A stretch of 64,000 bases of DNA from NCBI RefSeq assembly GCF_025398035.1, contig NZ_CP104558.1, forward strand, positions 2,294,001 to 2,358,000, given 5' to 3'. The DNA is from Rossellomorea vietnamensis (GTDB lineage Bacteria; Bacillota; Bacilli; Bacillales; Bacillaceae_B). Shown here piece by piece: positions 44,390-53,442 of this stretch (the stretch's first letter is position 1; every line of letters starts with the position of its first letter). Below the pieces are notes generated by a model. The model was not told the DNA's origin. It ran no database searches and saw nothing but the letters and a program-made list of their open reading frames with translations. The position numbers and the translations under genes are program-made.

Positions 44390-45043
44390 CTAAAACGCTT
44401 GAATCTGCTCCGATTCATGTATGGTGACTTCTTCACTGAACGTACCTATCGCCGCCCGGTACATACCATAGGCAACCTGTTTACCCGGAATGCTTCTGTA
44501 TCGTTTCAACCTGCCTACCATGACAGGGCGGACCGCTCTCGAGAAGATTTCTCCCGCTTTTTCTCCCAATCGGAACTCCTGTCTCTCCCCCAGTAAAAGG
44601 GATGGCCTGAATATATGAAGGGAAGGATAATGAAGCTCCTTCAATTCCTTCTCCAAATTCCCTTTGACCTTACTATAAAAAAACGGTGATTCCGGACTTG
44701 CACCAATCGAGGAGATCACGAGGTACTGTCTTGCTCCATGCGCTTTCCCGAGCTTCCCAAGTTGAATGGGATACTCATAGTCCACTTTCTTAAAAGCATG
44801 TTTCGTCTTGGCTTTTTTAATCGTGGTTCCGAGGCAGCAAAACACATCATCAATTTCTTCATGGGGCAAGAGCTTCATCCCATCAAATGAAATGATCCGT
44901 TCATCCAGCTTCTCATGCTTCACTCCGCTATCCCTTCTTACAAAGGAAATCACTTTTGTGTATTCAGGACTCTTTAGGAGTATATCCACCAGGTGGGAAC
45001 CGACCAGGCCCGTCGCCCCTGCGATTAAGGCTACTTTAGACAC
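44390..45043 (-). CDS. NAD(P)-binding Rossmann protein (atypical SDR, HTATIP2/YwnB-like)
   Basis: A 217-residue protein with an N-terminal GATGLVGSH (TGxxGxxG-type) nucleotide loop, DDVFCCLGTT and the SSIGASPESPFFYSKVKGNLE segment with a YxxxK pair. This is the atypical SDR type related to HTATIP2 (oxidoreductase or NmrA-like sensing role). Substrate unknown. The start is GTG at 45043 with GAGGGGG 7 nt upstream; an overlapping ATG is out of frame. Confidence 0.8.
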   Translation of the reverse strand: MSKVALIAGATGLVGSHLVDILLKSPEYTKVISFVRRDSGVKHEKLDERIISFDGMKLLPHEEIDDVFCCLGTTIKKAKTKHAFKKVDYEYPIQLGKLGKAHGARQYLVISSIGASPESPFFYSKVKGNLEKELKELHYPSLHIFRPSLLLGERQEFRLGEKAGEIFSRAVRPVMVGRLKRYRSIPGKQVAYGMYRAAIGTFSEEVTIHESEQIQAF

Positions 45044-45158
45044 ATTATTTCCCCCTCTCTATATGAGTGTTCTTTCTTAAGTATAATGCATTTTCGAATA
45101 AAATCCTTATGTAACCACTAATAGCCTTCTCTCTATAGCCAGAGGACGGTTCCAACTG

Positions 45159-45196
45159 CAAAGGCGTTAATCAACGGTTGGTGATTAACGCCTTTG
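45159..45196 (-). terminator. Hairpin after the small gene cluster
   Basis: CAAAGGCGTTAATCA (45159-45173) and its complement (45182-45196) form a perfect 15-bp stem with an 8-nt loop. There is no T-run, so it may protect message ends rather than terminate strictly. Confidence 0.6.
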
Positions 45197-45204
45197 GGTT
45201 ACCC

Positions 45205-45405
45205 CTATAGCTCTTCATCTTCAAAAAACTGCTGTAATTTCTCCTCTTGCTCAGGGCTTGCTTTTTCTGACGCATAAGGATTATCTTTTACGCCTTGTGT
45301 ATCCAAATTTGTTTTGATAGCGAAAAATGGACCTTTTGGTTCCTCGGCAATGACACGGTCATTCAACTCGTTGAAGTCTGGCATATCTTTATTTCCTTTA
45401 TCCAT
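45205..45405 (-). CDS. 66-residue acidic protein (hypothetical)
   Basis: A small soluble protein, MDKGNKDMPDFNELNDRVIAEEP and onward, with an acidic, Glu-rich C-terminus. The ATG at 45405 lies 10 nt after GGGAGGGG and 1 nt after the stop of the 48-residue gene upstream, so the two are coupled. I do not recognise the family. Third in a run of three tiny genes. Confidence 0.6.
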   Translation of the reverse strand: MDKGNKDMPDFNELNDRVIAEEPKGPFFAIKTNLDTQGVKDNPYASEKASPEQEEKLQQFFEDEEL

Positions 45406-45406
45406 C

Positions 45407-45553
45407 TTATCTTGCCCCCTCCCTGCTTCTATCCGTATTTTTATAAGCAATCAAAACGATGTCATCCGCAGATTGCTGACAAAGTTCATTTTCCATACTC
45501 TTCACTTTATTCAAGGCATCTTCAGACAAATCCGCTACGGGATATTCTTTCAT
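45407..45553 (-). CDS. 48-residue protein (hypothetical)
   Basis: The ATG at 45553 follows GGAGGGG by 7 nt, and the frame closes with TAA one base before the next start. The peptide opens MKEYPVADLSEDALNKVKSM, is charged, helical and has one Cys. Ribosome binding site and coupling to the next gene support it as real. No family recognised. Confidence 0.6.
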   Translation of the reverse strand: MKEYPVADLSEDALNKVKSMENELCQQSADDIVLIAYKNTDRSREGAR

Positions 45554-45565
45554 AGCCGACCCCTC

Positions 45566-45760
45566 CTATCCATTCTCATTTGATTGACCGATGACTTTCT
45601 CTGCAATGACCGCGTTTCCTTCTTCCACCGCATGGTGTTCATCCAACGATTCTCCCGGAACGTACACCTGGCTCGGATTGCGTCGCCGGTCATTCATGGT
45701 GAATTCAGGATTCAACGGGGTGTCCATAAGCACATCATCCGATTTCTTGTCGTTACTCAT
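45566..45760 (-). CDS. 64-residue hydrophilic protein (hypothetical)
   Basis: The ATG at 45760 has GGAGGTG 6 nt upstream. The peptide (MSNDKKSDDVLMDTPLNP onward) has no hydrophobic segment and low secondary-structure content and resembles disordered spore or stress peptides of Bacillus only in style. First of three tiny genes on the minus strand, spaced 12 and 1 nt. Confidence 0.55.
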   Translation of the reverse strand: MSNDKKSDDVLMDTPLNPEFTMNDRRRNPSQVYVPGESLDEHHAVEEGNAVIAEKVIGQSNENG

Positions 45761-45814
45761 TTGTATCACCTCCACTATTTAGTATGGCTCACTACAGGAG
45801 AATCATTCCAATTT

Positions 45815-45852
45815 AAAAAGCGCCTGAGCAACGACCGTCGCTCAGGCGCATT
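45815..45852 (-). terminator. Terminator of the papain-like gene
   Basis: GCGCCTGAGC (45820-45829) and GCTCAGGCGC (45840-45849) form a perfect 10-bp stem with T5 on the minus strand. Confidence 0.88.
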
Positions 45853-45860
45853 TCAACCTA

Positions 45861-47825
45861 TTAAACCCATGTATAATCCTTTCCCCAGCTTTCCCTGGCA
45901 AGGACCTTGATTTCGTCGACTATTTCATTCTCAACCGCAAATGCATCCCCCTGCTCATACGGATTGTAGTGGAAGGCATAGAGCCGGGATACGAACTCAT
46001 GGAACGGAAGGGAGCATTCGCCTTCCAGTTCCCCGTTATCCATAACGGAAGGTTCGATTCCCTGGCCCCAATTCTGCGAACCGTCATTGTTCGGATTATA
46101 GAAATAAATCCGGTACTCACCCTTCGGATCCTGTGTGATCCGGAGAATGGATACGGCGTGGAATCCAAGGAGCTTCCCGTGGACATTCGTGATGAAAATC
46201 CCTACCGGATTCGGATAGATCAATCCGTAATCATCATTGTATTCTGGATGATGAGTCGCATAAAACAGCCTGACAAAACCCGGATAGTCAGAAATAAGTC
46301 CGGTCAACGGATCGATGACCGTGCTGAAACCCTTCTGCACCCAATCTCCATAAAACTCCGGATTCACCCAACGATGGCCATCTTCCCCTCTGAGAGAAAC
46401 CCTTCTCATCATTTCACTATAAATACGATCAAGATGGGGGACGAGAACGAGTGAAACGGGATCAAGCTCCTGATGAAGCTCAGGCGCCAGTCCTCCGCTC
46501 AAGTCCTTGGAATGAACCGGTGTACCTTCAAACATGATATCGATGTCGCCATCCCTTGCAGCCCTTGGGATCAGTTCAAGGAGATACCCGGGAGCATGCT
46601 GGGCCCAGAGGCTGATTCCCCGCGCTGTTTGACAGGTTGGGTTCAGGCCTTGTCCGATACCGATGGGCTGCCCGAGTACATTGATGACACCTGCAAGGAG
46701 TACGGAGTTTGCTGTAATGCCGTCTCCCGTTTTGCATGAATTCAGAAGCGTCTTTCTCACTTCGGCCCTGATATCGAGTTCGATCAGTCTTTTGAGTCCC
46801 GGGGAGACAGGGGGATAAGATAGAACCCCTCGTTCAAGCATGAGGGCAAGTCCGTATACGGACTGCTTCGTGGCCGGGTAGATCGCCACTTTCACAAGTT
46901 GAAATACAAGCTCGGCATTTTCATCCAGGTTTGCTTTACCTTTATCATTTAACTGAAGAGCTGTGGGTACAAGCTCCGGAAACTTTCTGCATAAATATCT
47001 CAGAAGGATGGCGTGTTGGGGAGCCACTAATCCCGTGTCACGCATGGACCCTGCAAAATGAACCGCCTCCTTCTCAAGCTCCCCTTGAGATAGTTCCAAC
47101 AGCTTCTTGCGGTATTCCCCCGGTTTGACAATACTTTTACTTAACGGGGTCGGGCCTTCAATCGCCGAAACGTATTTCTCCAACACCAGACGTTCCGCTG
47201 CACTAAGATCGGAATGAAGCATTTTCTTTGCGGTCTCGATCATGGAAACGGTTCGCTTCACCATGATCGGACGCTGTGCCGTCAACCGTTCAATCTCTTT
47301 GATCAGCGTAGTCGTAAGGGCTTGATAAGACAATTTATCTGAAAGGAAGTGAAACAATTCTGTAGCCCTTTCACTCTGCTCTCCACCTTCTATCCGAGCC
47401 GCTTCCGTCGCTTCAGGGAAAAGCAGATTCAGGTTCAGTACCATTACTTCATTCAGGAAATCCTGCGCCATCTCTGCCGTCACATCGGGATGTTCATATT
47501 GAGCTTCGGCAATGGAAAGCATCCTTAGCTCGCTCAGGATTTCAATAATCGAAGGCAGACCCTTTGCCTGCAGGGATCCCGCCACAAGAGGCGGTTGAAG
47601 CTTGGATGCTTTTTCCCATGGACCGTCCTGGAAAACCCCGGCTTTTTCAAAGCGGCTTGCACTTTGGTATAAAATCCCGAGCCCTTCGTCAGTGTCCAGT
47701 AATCGTTGAGCTTCCTGATAGACGTCCGTTTGATACATTGATTTCGCAAATGAAGCTGCACTCTCCAATTCATTCAGCGCCTGCAAAAATCGCTCTTCCA
47801 GCTTGGAAGTTAATTCAAAAGCCAT
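45861..47825 (-). CDS. Large protein with papain-like catalytic residues, partner of an ATP-grasp ligase
   Basis: A 654-residue soluble protein that I cannot place in a named family. The first 370 residues look helical. Near 392-398 the sequence GIGQGLNPTCQTARGISLW puts Gln392 six residues before Cys398, the spacing of the oxyanion Gln and nucleophile Cys in papain, with the Cys at the start of a helix. Later, LLGFHAVSILRI offers His556, and YFYNPNND offers Asn577. A papain-fold peptidase, transglutaminase or amide-transfer enzyme is therefore likely (inference). It lies 57 nt after the ATP-grasp gene on the same strand, a pairing that suggests amide-bond making and breaking on a common substrate. 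Confidence 0.65.
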   Translation of the reverse strand: MAFELTSKLEERFLQALNELESAASFAKSMYQTDVYQEAQRLLDTDEGLGILYQSASRFEKAGVFQDGPWEKASKLQPPLVAGSLQAKGLPSIIEILSELRMLSIAEAQYEHPDVTAEMAQDFLNEVMVLNLNLLFPEATEAARIEGGEQSERATELFHFLSDKLSYQALTTTLIKEIERLTAQRPIMVKRTVSMIETAKKMLHSDLSAAERLVLEKYVSAIEGPTPLSKSIVKPGEYRKKLLELSQGELEKEAVHFAGSMRDTGLVAPQHAILLRYLCRKFPELVPTALQLNDKGKANLDENAELVFQLVKVAIYPATKQSVYGLALMLERGVLSYPPVSPGLKRLIELDIRAEVRKTLLNSCKTGDGITANSVLLAGVINVLGQPIGIGQGLNPTCQTARGISLWAQHAPGYLLELIPRAARDGDIDIMFEGTPVHSKDLSGGLAPELHQELDPVSLVLVPHLDRIYSEMMRRVSLRGEDGHRWVNPEFYGDWVQKGFSTVIDPLTGLISDYPGFVRLFYATHHPEYNDDYGLIYPNPVGIFITNVHGKLLGFHAVSILRITQDPKGEYRIYFYNPNNDGSQNWGQGIEPSVMDNGELEGECSLPFHEFVSRLYAFHYNPYEQGDAFAVENEIVDEIKVLARESWGKDYTWV

Positions 47826-47882
47826 TTCAAAACTCCTTTATCGATCAGAATATCGGACAGGTTGTTCAGGCAAAAGACCAGT

Positions 47883-49148
47883 CTAAATATAGAAATTAAA
47901 TTGTTCGTACTCTTTTAAAAGGTTCCTCATCACTTCGCTGTCTTCCCCATAGAAGAAGATGGTCCCGTAATGGTTTCCGAACCCGATCCTCTGGGCCACT
48001 TTTCCCTGGGCCGGGCTGAACATATCATGTTTTTCGAAATATGGATGATTCTCAAGCTCGTCAGGCACCTCAAGCTTTTCTACATAATTGACATGCGGGT
48101 GAACCATTAAACATCCTGCATGTGCCTCGGCTTTCTCACCTGTCGAAGGAAAGAATTCTCTCAGCTCCTCTTCCGTTGTGTTCGGATCTCCACAAAGAAT
48201 CTGTGCCTGGTACGCATTAAACCCATACGCCCGCTCAATCAGATCAAAGATATGTCCACCCGGCACCCTTGCCGCAACCTCACCGAAATGAAGTGTACCG
48301 TCGGACGTGATGAAATATTCAGGATGGATGACTCCATATTCTATTTCAAACGCATCAATGAGCTGTTGTATGGCCTCACGTATAATCGGTCGCTTTTCTT
48401 CAAGGGTTGGAGAAGCAGGTACGAAATTGGAATAACCCAATCGCACGTATTCCGTTATATTTAAAAACTGGATCTTTCCTTTATGAATGAATGCTTCACA
48501 CGAGAATTCCTGCCCGTCTAAATGACTTTCCATTAATAGAGGGAATTCCGACTCCGTGAGAGCATCGATATCTTCCGGGTTCTCGATGGCCCGGTGGCCG
48601 ACCGATCCTGCTTTATCCAGCGGTTTGACGTGAATCGGATCATTCTTATCTCCTTCGACCTTCAATAAGGCTTCATTCACCCGTTTCAAGAAACGTCTCA
48701 CGTCTTCCTTATCCCGTGCCTCTTCAAATACACCCACCTTGATTCCCGCAATTTGAGCTTTACGCTTCATCATCCCTTTATCCCTTAAGAGGAGAGACCG
48801 GTTAAAGACACGGGGTTCACTGCGGAAACGGGAGTTCAACGCCCCTGCCCACTCCACGCATTCTTCATATAACGGAATGGCGACTTCAGCACCAAGGGCT
48901 TTCAGTTGTTTGTAGAGATGATCTGAACCTTCATTCAAGCGGTCGAAGTCCCAGCCGATAAAAGCGATATCATGCTTTTCCGCATAGGCTTCGAAATCAG
49001 GCGGTCCAACGACGACGAATGGTCTGTTCAGTTTGGTACACGCCTCGATCGCCGGCAGGCTCCAGCCGATGAGTGCCGTTAGATATGGTTTGGTTTTATC
49101 CTTCGCGCTCTGTTCTGCTTGCTGTCTTTCAAGTTGATCTAGTCCCAT
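47883..49148 (-). CDS. ATP-grasp carboxylate-amine/thiol ligase
   Basis: A 421-residue ATP-grasp enzyme. An N-terminal Rossmann-like part (PYLTALIGWSLPAIEACTKLNRPFVVVG) is followed by the central and C-terminal ATP-grasp lobes: HVKPLDKAGSVGHR (the phosphate loop and lysine), FPLLMESHLDGQEFSCEAFIHKG, and the metal-binding IHPEYFITSDGTLHFGEVAARVPGG. It would activate a carboxylate as acyl phosphate and join it to an amine. The ATG at 49148 follows GAGAGGAAACT; the in-frame ATG at 49196 is less good. Substrate unknown; co-occurs with the papain-like gene. Confidence 0.85.
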   Translation of the reverse strand: MGLDQLERQQAEQSAKDKTKPYLTALIGWSLPAIEACTKLNRPFVVVGPPDFEAYAEKHDIAFIGWDFDRLNEGSDHLYKQLKALGAEVAIPLYEECVEWAGALNSRFRSEPRVFNRSLLLRDKGMMKRKAQIAGIKVGVFEEARDKEDVRRFLKRVNEALLKVEGDKNDPIHVKPLDKAGSVGHRAIENPEDIDALTESEFPLLMESHLDGQEFSCEAFIHKGKIQFLNITEYVRLGYSNFVPASPTLEEKRPIIREAIQQLIDAFEIEYGVIHPEYFITSDGTLHFGEVAARVPGGHIFDLIERAYGFNAYQAQILCGDPNTTEEELREFFPSTGEKAEAHAGCLMVHPHVNYVEKLEVPDELENHPYFEKHDMFSPAQGKVAQRIGFGNHYGTIFFYGEDSEVMRNLLKEYEQFNFYI

Positions 49149-49284
49149 AGTTTCCTCTCCCTCTTTCACGAATTTATTCAGATTCTCCCCTAGCATAACA
49201 AAGGGCCTTATGATAATGAAGTATTATGCTGAATTTTCAGTCTTTTCGACAAATAAAGTGTTAAACTGACATAAACTACGACAT

Positions 49285-49325
49285 AAAACAACCCCTGATG
49301 CATCCGGCATCAGGGGTTGTTTCTA
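49285..49325 (-). terminator. Terminator of yeeI
   Basis: AAACAACCCCTGATGC (49286-49301) and its exact complement (49307-49322) form a 16-bp stem with a 5-nt loop. Confidence 0.88.
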
Positions 49326-49330
49326 CTCTA

Positions 49331-50050
49331 TCATTCACCTAGATCAACGTTATGATATACCTGCTGAACATCTTCCAGATCTTCAATCGCATCAATCATT
49401 TTTTCGAATTGAGCTTGATCGTCTTCAGAAAGTTCTACATCATTCTGTGCAAGCATCGTAAGTTCCGCTACTGTAAACTCAGTGATTCCTGCACCCTTGA
49501 ATGCTTCTTGTACCGCATGGAATTGATCCGGCTCGGCATAGACGATCACGGAATCCTCTTCTTCGATGATATCACGTGCGTCCACGTCCGCTTCCATCAG
49601 GATTTCCATGACGTCTTCTTCGGACTTCCCTTCGATCCCAATGACGGCTGTCGCATCGAACATGTAGGCGACAGATCCACTCACGCCCATGTTACCGCCA
49701 TTCTTACCGAATGCAGCACGCACCTCGGAAGCTGTACGGTTTACGTTGTTTGTCAGTGCATCCACGATGACCATGGAACCATTCGGTCCGAAGCCTTCAT
49801 AGCGTAATTCGTCGTAGTTCTCTTCAGATCCACCCTTTGCCTTTTCAATGGCACGATCGACGATGTGTTTCGGAACGCTATACGTTTTCGCACGTTCAAG
49901 AACGAATTTCAGCGTTTGGTTAAGTTCAGGATCCGGCTCTCCCTGTTTCGCTGCCACATAAATCTCGCGGCCGAATTTGGCATATATACGACTCGTATTG
50001 GCATCCTTAGACGCTTTCTTTTCTTTAATATTATTCCACTTACGTCCCAT
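49331..50050 (-). CDS. yeeI: YebC/PmpR-family protein YeeI
   Basis: A 239-residue protein that starts [20 protein letters not shown] and runs collinear with B. subtilis YeeI in length and most motifs ([23 protein letters not shown]). YebC proteins were called transcription regulators and are now linked to relief of ribosome stalling at poly-proline (family knowledge). Which role applies here is not visible. A gene on its own. Confidence 0.92.
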   Translation of the reverse strand: MGRKWNNIKEKKASKDANTSRIYAKFGREIYVAAKQGEPDPELNQTLKFVLERAKTYSVPKHIVDRAIEKAKGGSEENYDELRYEGFGPNGSMVIVDALTNNVNRTASEVRAAFGKNGGNMGVSGSVAYMFDATAVIGIEGKSEEDVMEILMEADVDARDIIEEEDSVIVYAEPDQFHAVQEAFKGAGITEFTVAELTMLAQNDVELSEDDQAQFEKMIDAIEDLEDVQQVYHNVDLGE

Positions 50051-50168
50051 ATCGTTTCACTCTCTTTCATATATCTATGGATAGTTTCTGATCATAAAAG
50101 GTATATTCGTTTCTATTATACATGAAAAGGGCACCTTTTGGCTAAGTGATTCCCTTCCATCCCCTCCC

Positions 50169-50199
50169 GAAAAAAAGCCGACTCAGATGAGTCAGCTTC
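50169..50199 (-). terminator. Terminator overlapping the end of gntK
   Basis: AGC-GACTCA and TGAGTC-GCT pair, with the gntK TGA stop inside the 5' arm, and T7 follows on the minus strand. Confidence 0.8.
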
Positions 50200-51715
50200 T
50201 TTCCTGGTAAGCACTGATGGCTTCGTATTCTTCTTCCAGCAAGCGTGGTACACGAATGAAGATTGGCATGAGTTTAGTATACGCTTCGGTTGCTTTCGGA
50301 TCGGGCTGATGGGAATGGACGGAGCCGACCATTTCACTTACTGCTTCCAAAGAGTCGATCATTCCGCTCCCGTACATGCCAAGTACGACGGCGCCAAGGC
50401 ATGAGCTTTCAAAGCTTTCCGGTACTTCGACTTCCTGGTCGAAAACGTCGGCAAGCATTTGGCGCCATAATTCAGAACGGGCAAATCCACCGGTTGCCTG
50501 CACCCGTTTCGGCGTACCGATCAATTCCTCGAGGGCAAGAAGAACACTGTACAAGTTCATGACGATCCCTTCAAGGACGGCACGGATCATATGCTCTTTT
50601 TTGTGATGCATCCCGAGTCCGAAGAAGGAGCCGCGGGCTTTCGCGTTCCAAAGGGGAGCACGTTCTCCCGCCATATAAGGGTGGAATAGCAGTCCTTCAG
50701 ATCCCGGCTCCACTTTGGCCGCAATGTCCGTGAGCACTTCATAGGGATCCTTCCCTAATCGTTTTGCCACTTCCACCTCACCGGAAGCAAGCTCGTCCCG
50801 GACCCATCTGAAGATCATTCCGCCATTGTTCACGGGACCTCCGATCACCCAATGCTTTTCTGTTAAAGCATAGCAGAAGATCCGGCCTTTCGGATCTGTC
50901 ACAGGACGGTCGGTCACGGCTCTGATCGCCCCACTCGTTCCAATCGTCACAGCCACCACACCAGGTTCGATGGCATTCACTCCTAAATTTGATAGAACCC
51001 CGTCACTTGCTCCAACAACAAATGGGGTGTCGGCAGGCAATCCCAGCATTTCTGTGTATTCGGACTTTAAGCCGACGAGACTTTCAGTTGTGGATACCGG
51101 AACCGAAAGCTGATCCTTCGAGACTCCGGCCACTTTCATGGCTTCCTCATCCCAAGCCAGGTTTTCCAGATGGAACATCCCTGTAGCAGAAGCAATGGAA
51201 TAATCCACTACATACTTCCCAAACAAACGATGGAAAACAAATTCTTTAATCGAGATGAACTTGGCCGCTTTTCCGAACAATTCCGGCTTTTCATCCTTCA
51301 GCCAGGCAAGCTTCACAAGGGGTGACATCGGATGGATCGGCGTACCGGTCCTTCTGTAAATCTCCATCCCGTTCATTTCTTTCTTAATTTTCTCGGCCCA
51401 CGCAGCACTTCGGTTATCAGCCCATGTAATCGAAGGGGTCAATGGCTGGTCATTTTCATCCACAAGGATCAAACTGTGCATGGCAGAACTGAACGACACA
51501 AATGAAATCGTTTCATTTGTACTTGAAGCCACTTCCTTGACACACTTCAGGACTGCCTGAAAAATTTCTTCAGGATCCTGTTCAGCCGTCCCGGGCGTGG
51601 GTGTATGTAATGGATATTCGATCCCGTGACGCTCGATCGCTTTTCCTTCTTTATTAAATAGTACGGCTTTTGTACTGGTGGTCCCGATATCGACACCGAT
51701 CATGAATTCTGACAT
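50192..51715 (-). CDS. gntK: Gluconokinase, FGGY family
   Basis: A 507-residue sugar kinase that phosphorylates gluconate to 6-phosphogluconate. MIGVDIGTTSTKAVLFN is the N-terminal phosphate loop; AMHSLILVD, then GTSGAIRAV and TGGFARSELWRQMLADVF are FGGY signatures. Length fits GntK (about 513). AGGAGG precedes the ATG. It lies behind gntP, as in B. subtilis gntKP but in reverse order; gntZ is absent. Confidence 0.93.
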   Translation of the reverse strand: MSEFMIGVDIGTTSTKAVLFNKEGKAIERHGIEYPLHTPTPGTAEQDPEEIFQAVLKCVKEVASSTNETISFVSFSSAMHSLILVDENDQPLTPSITWADNRSAAWAEKIKKEMNGMEIYRRTGTPIHPMSPLVKLAWLKDEKPELFGKAAKFISIKEFVFHRLFGKYVVDYSIASATGMFHLENLAWDEEAMKVAGVSKDQLSVPVSTTESLVGLKSEYTEMLGLPADTPFVVGASDGVLSNLGVNAIEPGVVAVTIGTSGAIRAVTDRPVTDPKGRIFCYALTEKHWVIGGPVNNGGMIFRWVRDELASGEVEVAKRLGKDPYEVLTDIAAKVEPGSEGLLFHPYMAGERAPLWNAKARGSFFGLGMHHKKEHMIRAVLEGIVMNLYSVLLALEELIGTPKRVQATGGFARSELWRQMLADVFDQEVEVPESFESSCLGAVVLGMYGSGMIDSLEAVSEMVGSVHSHQPDPKATEAYTKLMPIFIRVPRLLEEEYEAISAYQERS

Positions 51716-51793
51716 CTTCGTTCCTCCTAAATAAATAGAGAAAAGGAAGAAGCGACATGGCTCTTCCCTCTTCTACTATTATTCTATCCTATT

Positions 51794-53137
51794 TTAGCTA
51801 ATGAATATCCCTAAAATGAACACAACGGCAAATCCTACAAACCCGATGAGTGTCTCCATCACTGTCCAGGATTTTAACGTATCTTTTACATCTAATCCAA
51901 AGTAACGGTTCACTAACCAGAAACCACTGTCATTCACATGGGAGAAGACTGTCGCCCCTGAAGCGATGGCAATAACCATCAAACCAAGAACGGGACCTTG
52001 CATACCAAGGGTTTCGATCAGCGGGCTCATCAATCCTGCCGCTGTTACCATTGAAACAGTCGCTGAACCTTGAGCGACACGAACGACCATGGCGATCAAG
52101 AAGGCAAGGGCGATCGGCGGCAGGCTTGAACCAGCCATCATATTCCCTAATACTTCTCCAACACCGGAGTCGATCAATACTTGCTTGAATACTCCACCGG
52201 CACCTGTTACAAGAATGATGATCCCCGCAGGCTCAAGTGCTTTCGTTGCAATGTCCTGAACTTCCTGACGGGAATATCCGCGCTTCGTTCCTAATAGAAC
52301 GAACGTAAGCAGTGTGGCAATCGTCAAAGCGACGAATGGATGTCCCAAGAAAGTCAGGATGGAACGAATCATGTTTCCTTCATCTAACACAACACCCGAA
52401 AGCGTATTCAATAGAATCAATACTAATGGAATCGAGATAAGAGAAGCAATCAGAGCGAAACTTGGAAGCTCTTTATCGTATTCCATTTCTTCCGCCTGCA
52501 TATAGTCAGGAACCACTGCATGAATTCGTTTTGAAATCCATTTTGCAAAAAGTGGACCAGCGATGATCATGGATGGAACACCGGCAATCGCACCAAACAG
52601 GATGACCCATCCAAGGTCCGCCCCGATCAAATCAGCAACCGCGATCGGTCCCGGAGTCGGTGGGATGAAACTGTGTGTGACGGCAAGACCTGCAAGCAAT
52701 GGAATTCCATAGTACAGGAGTGACTTGCCTGTTTTTCTGGCCAATCCGTATACAATCGGGACAAGGATGATGAATCCTACATCAAAGAATACGGGAATGG
52801 CAACGAGGAAACCTGTGATCCCAAGGGACCATTGTGCCTTATCTTCCCCAAATTTGTTAATCAAGGTCTGAGCCAGTCGTTCCGCTCCCCCTGATACTTC
52901 AAGCATGCGTCCGAACATCGCACCTAAACCAACGACGACGGCGACAAACCCGAGGGTCCCGCCCATACCGCTCTGTATCGATGCCACTACTTCCTGCAGC
53001 GGCATGCCGGCAGCGATCCCTACGATTAAACTGACTAATAATAGGGCAACAAAAGCGTGAAGCTTTGTTTTAATAACTAAAAATAATAAAAGAAAAATTC
53101 CGGCCAGTGCCACTAAAATGAGCATTTGATCTGACAT
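51794..53137 (-). CDS. gntP: Gluconate:H+ symporter GntP
   Basis: A 447-residue permease with about 12-14 helices. THSFIPPTPGPIAVADLIGADLG is the hallmark of the GntP family. It imports gluconate for GntK. First gene of the gntP-gntK unit; the leader region carries a cre-like site and two inverted operator-like arms. AAGGTAGGG precedes the ATG. Confidence 0.93.
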   Translation of the reverse strand: MSDQMLILVALAGIFLLLFLVIKTKLHAFVALLLVSLIVGIAAGMPLQEVVASIQSGMGGTLGFVAVVVGLGAMFGRMLEVSGGAERLAQTLINKFGEDKAQWSLGITGFLVAIPVFFDVGFIILVPIVYGLARKTGKSLLYYGIPLLAGLAVTHSFIPPTPGPIAVADLIGADLGWVILFGAIAGVPSMIIAGPLFAKWISKRIHAVVPDYMQAEEMEYDKELPSFALIASLISIPLVLILLNTLSGVVLDEGNMIRSILTFLGHPFVALTIATLLTFVLLGTKRGYSRQEVQDIATKALEPAGIIILVTGAGGVFKQVLIDSGVGEVLGNMMAGSSLPPIALAFLIAMVVRVAQGSATVSMVTAAGLMSPLIETLGMQGPVLGLMVIAIASGATVFSHVNDSGFWLVNRYFGLDVKDTLKSWTVMETLIGFVGFAVVFILGIFIS

Positions 53138-53199
53138 TGTGTATCCCTACCTTTCTTTCCTCACGGCAGCCCTGCTGCCAAATTTTTTATACCACTTGA

Positions 53200-53315
53200 T
53201 CCTGCTTATTTGTTCCCGACGGACAAGTAAAGCGTTTGCAAAACACTCTATGTAACTATGACTCTCCCATTTCAGTATGAAAGTTGCCAATTCGAGGGAA
53301 CAAAATAAGCAGGAA
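53200..53315. promoter_or_regulatory. Long inverted repeat between gntP and the RpiR-type gene
   Basis: TCCTGCTTATTTGTTCCC (53200-53217) and GGGAACAAAATAAGCAGGA (53297-53315) are complementary save for one extra T/A. They are 79 bp apart. Two oppositely oriented sites for the regulator encoded next is the simplest reading. The AT-rich palindrome GAAAATTATTTTC follows directly at 53313-53325. Confidence 0.75.
53227..53240 (-). promoter_or_regulatory. cre-like CcpA site upstream of gntP
   Basis: GTAAAGCGTTTGCA matches 12 of 14 positions of TGWAAGCGNTWNCA. Catabolite repression of gluconate genes is known in Bacillus. Confidence 0.65.
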
Positions 53316-53442
53316 AATTATTTTCTGTCTATCTCTATTATAAAAAATATTTTTCTTTTTGCAACCGTTTACAGAAATTATTTTTATTTTTCTTGGAATC
53401 TTGTATAATGAAACTATGAAAACCCTTACAGGAGTGGTGTCA

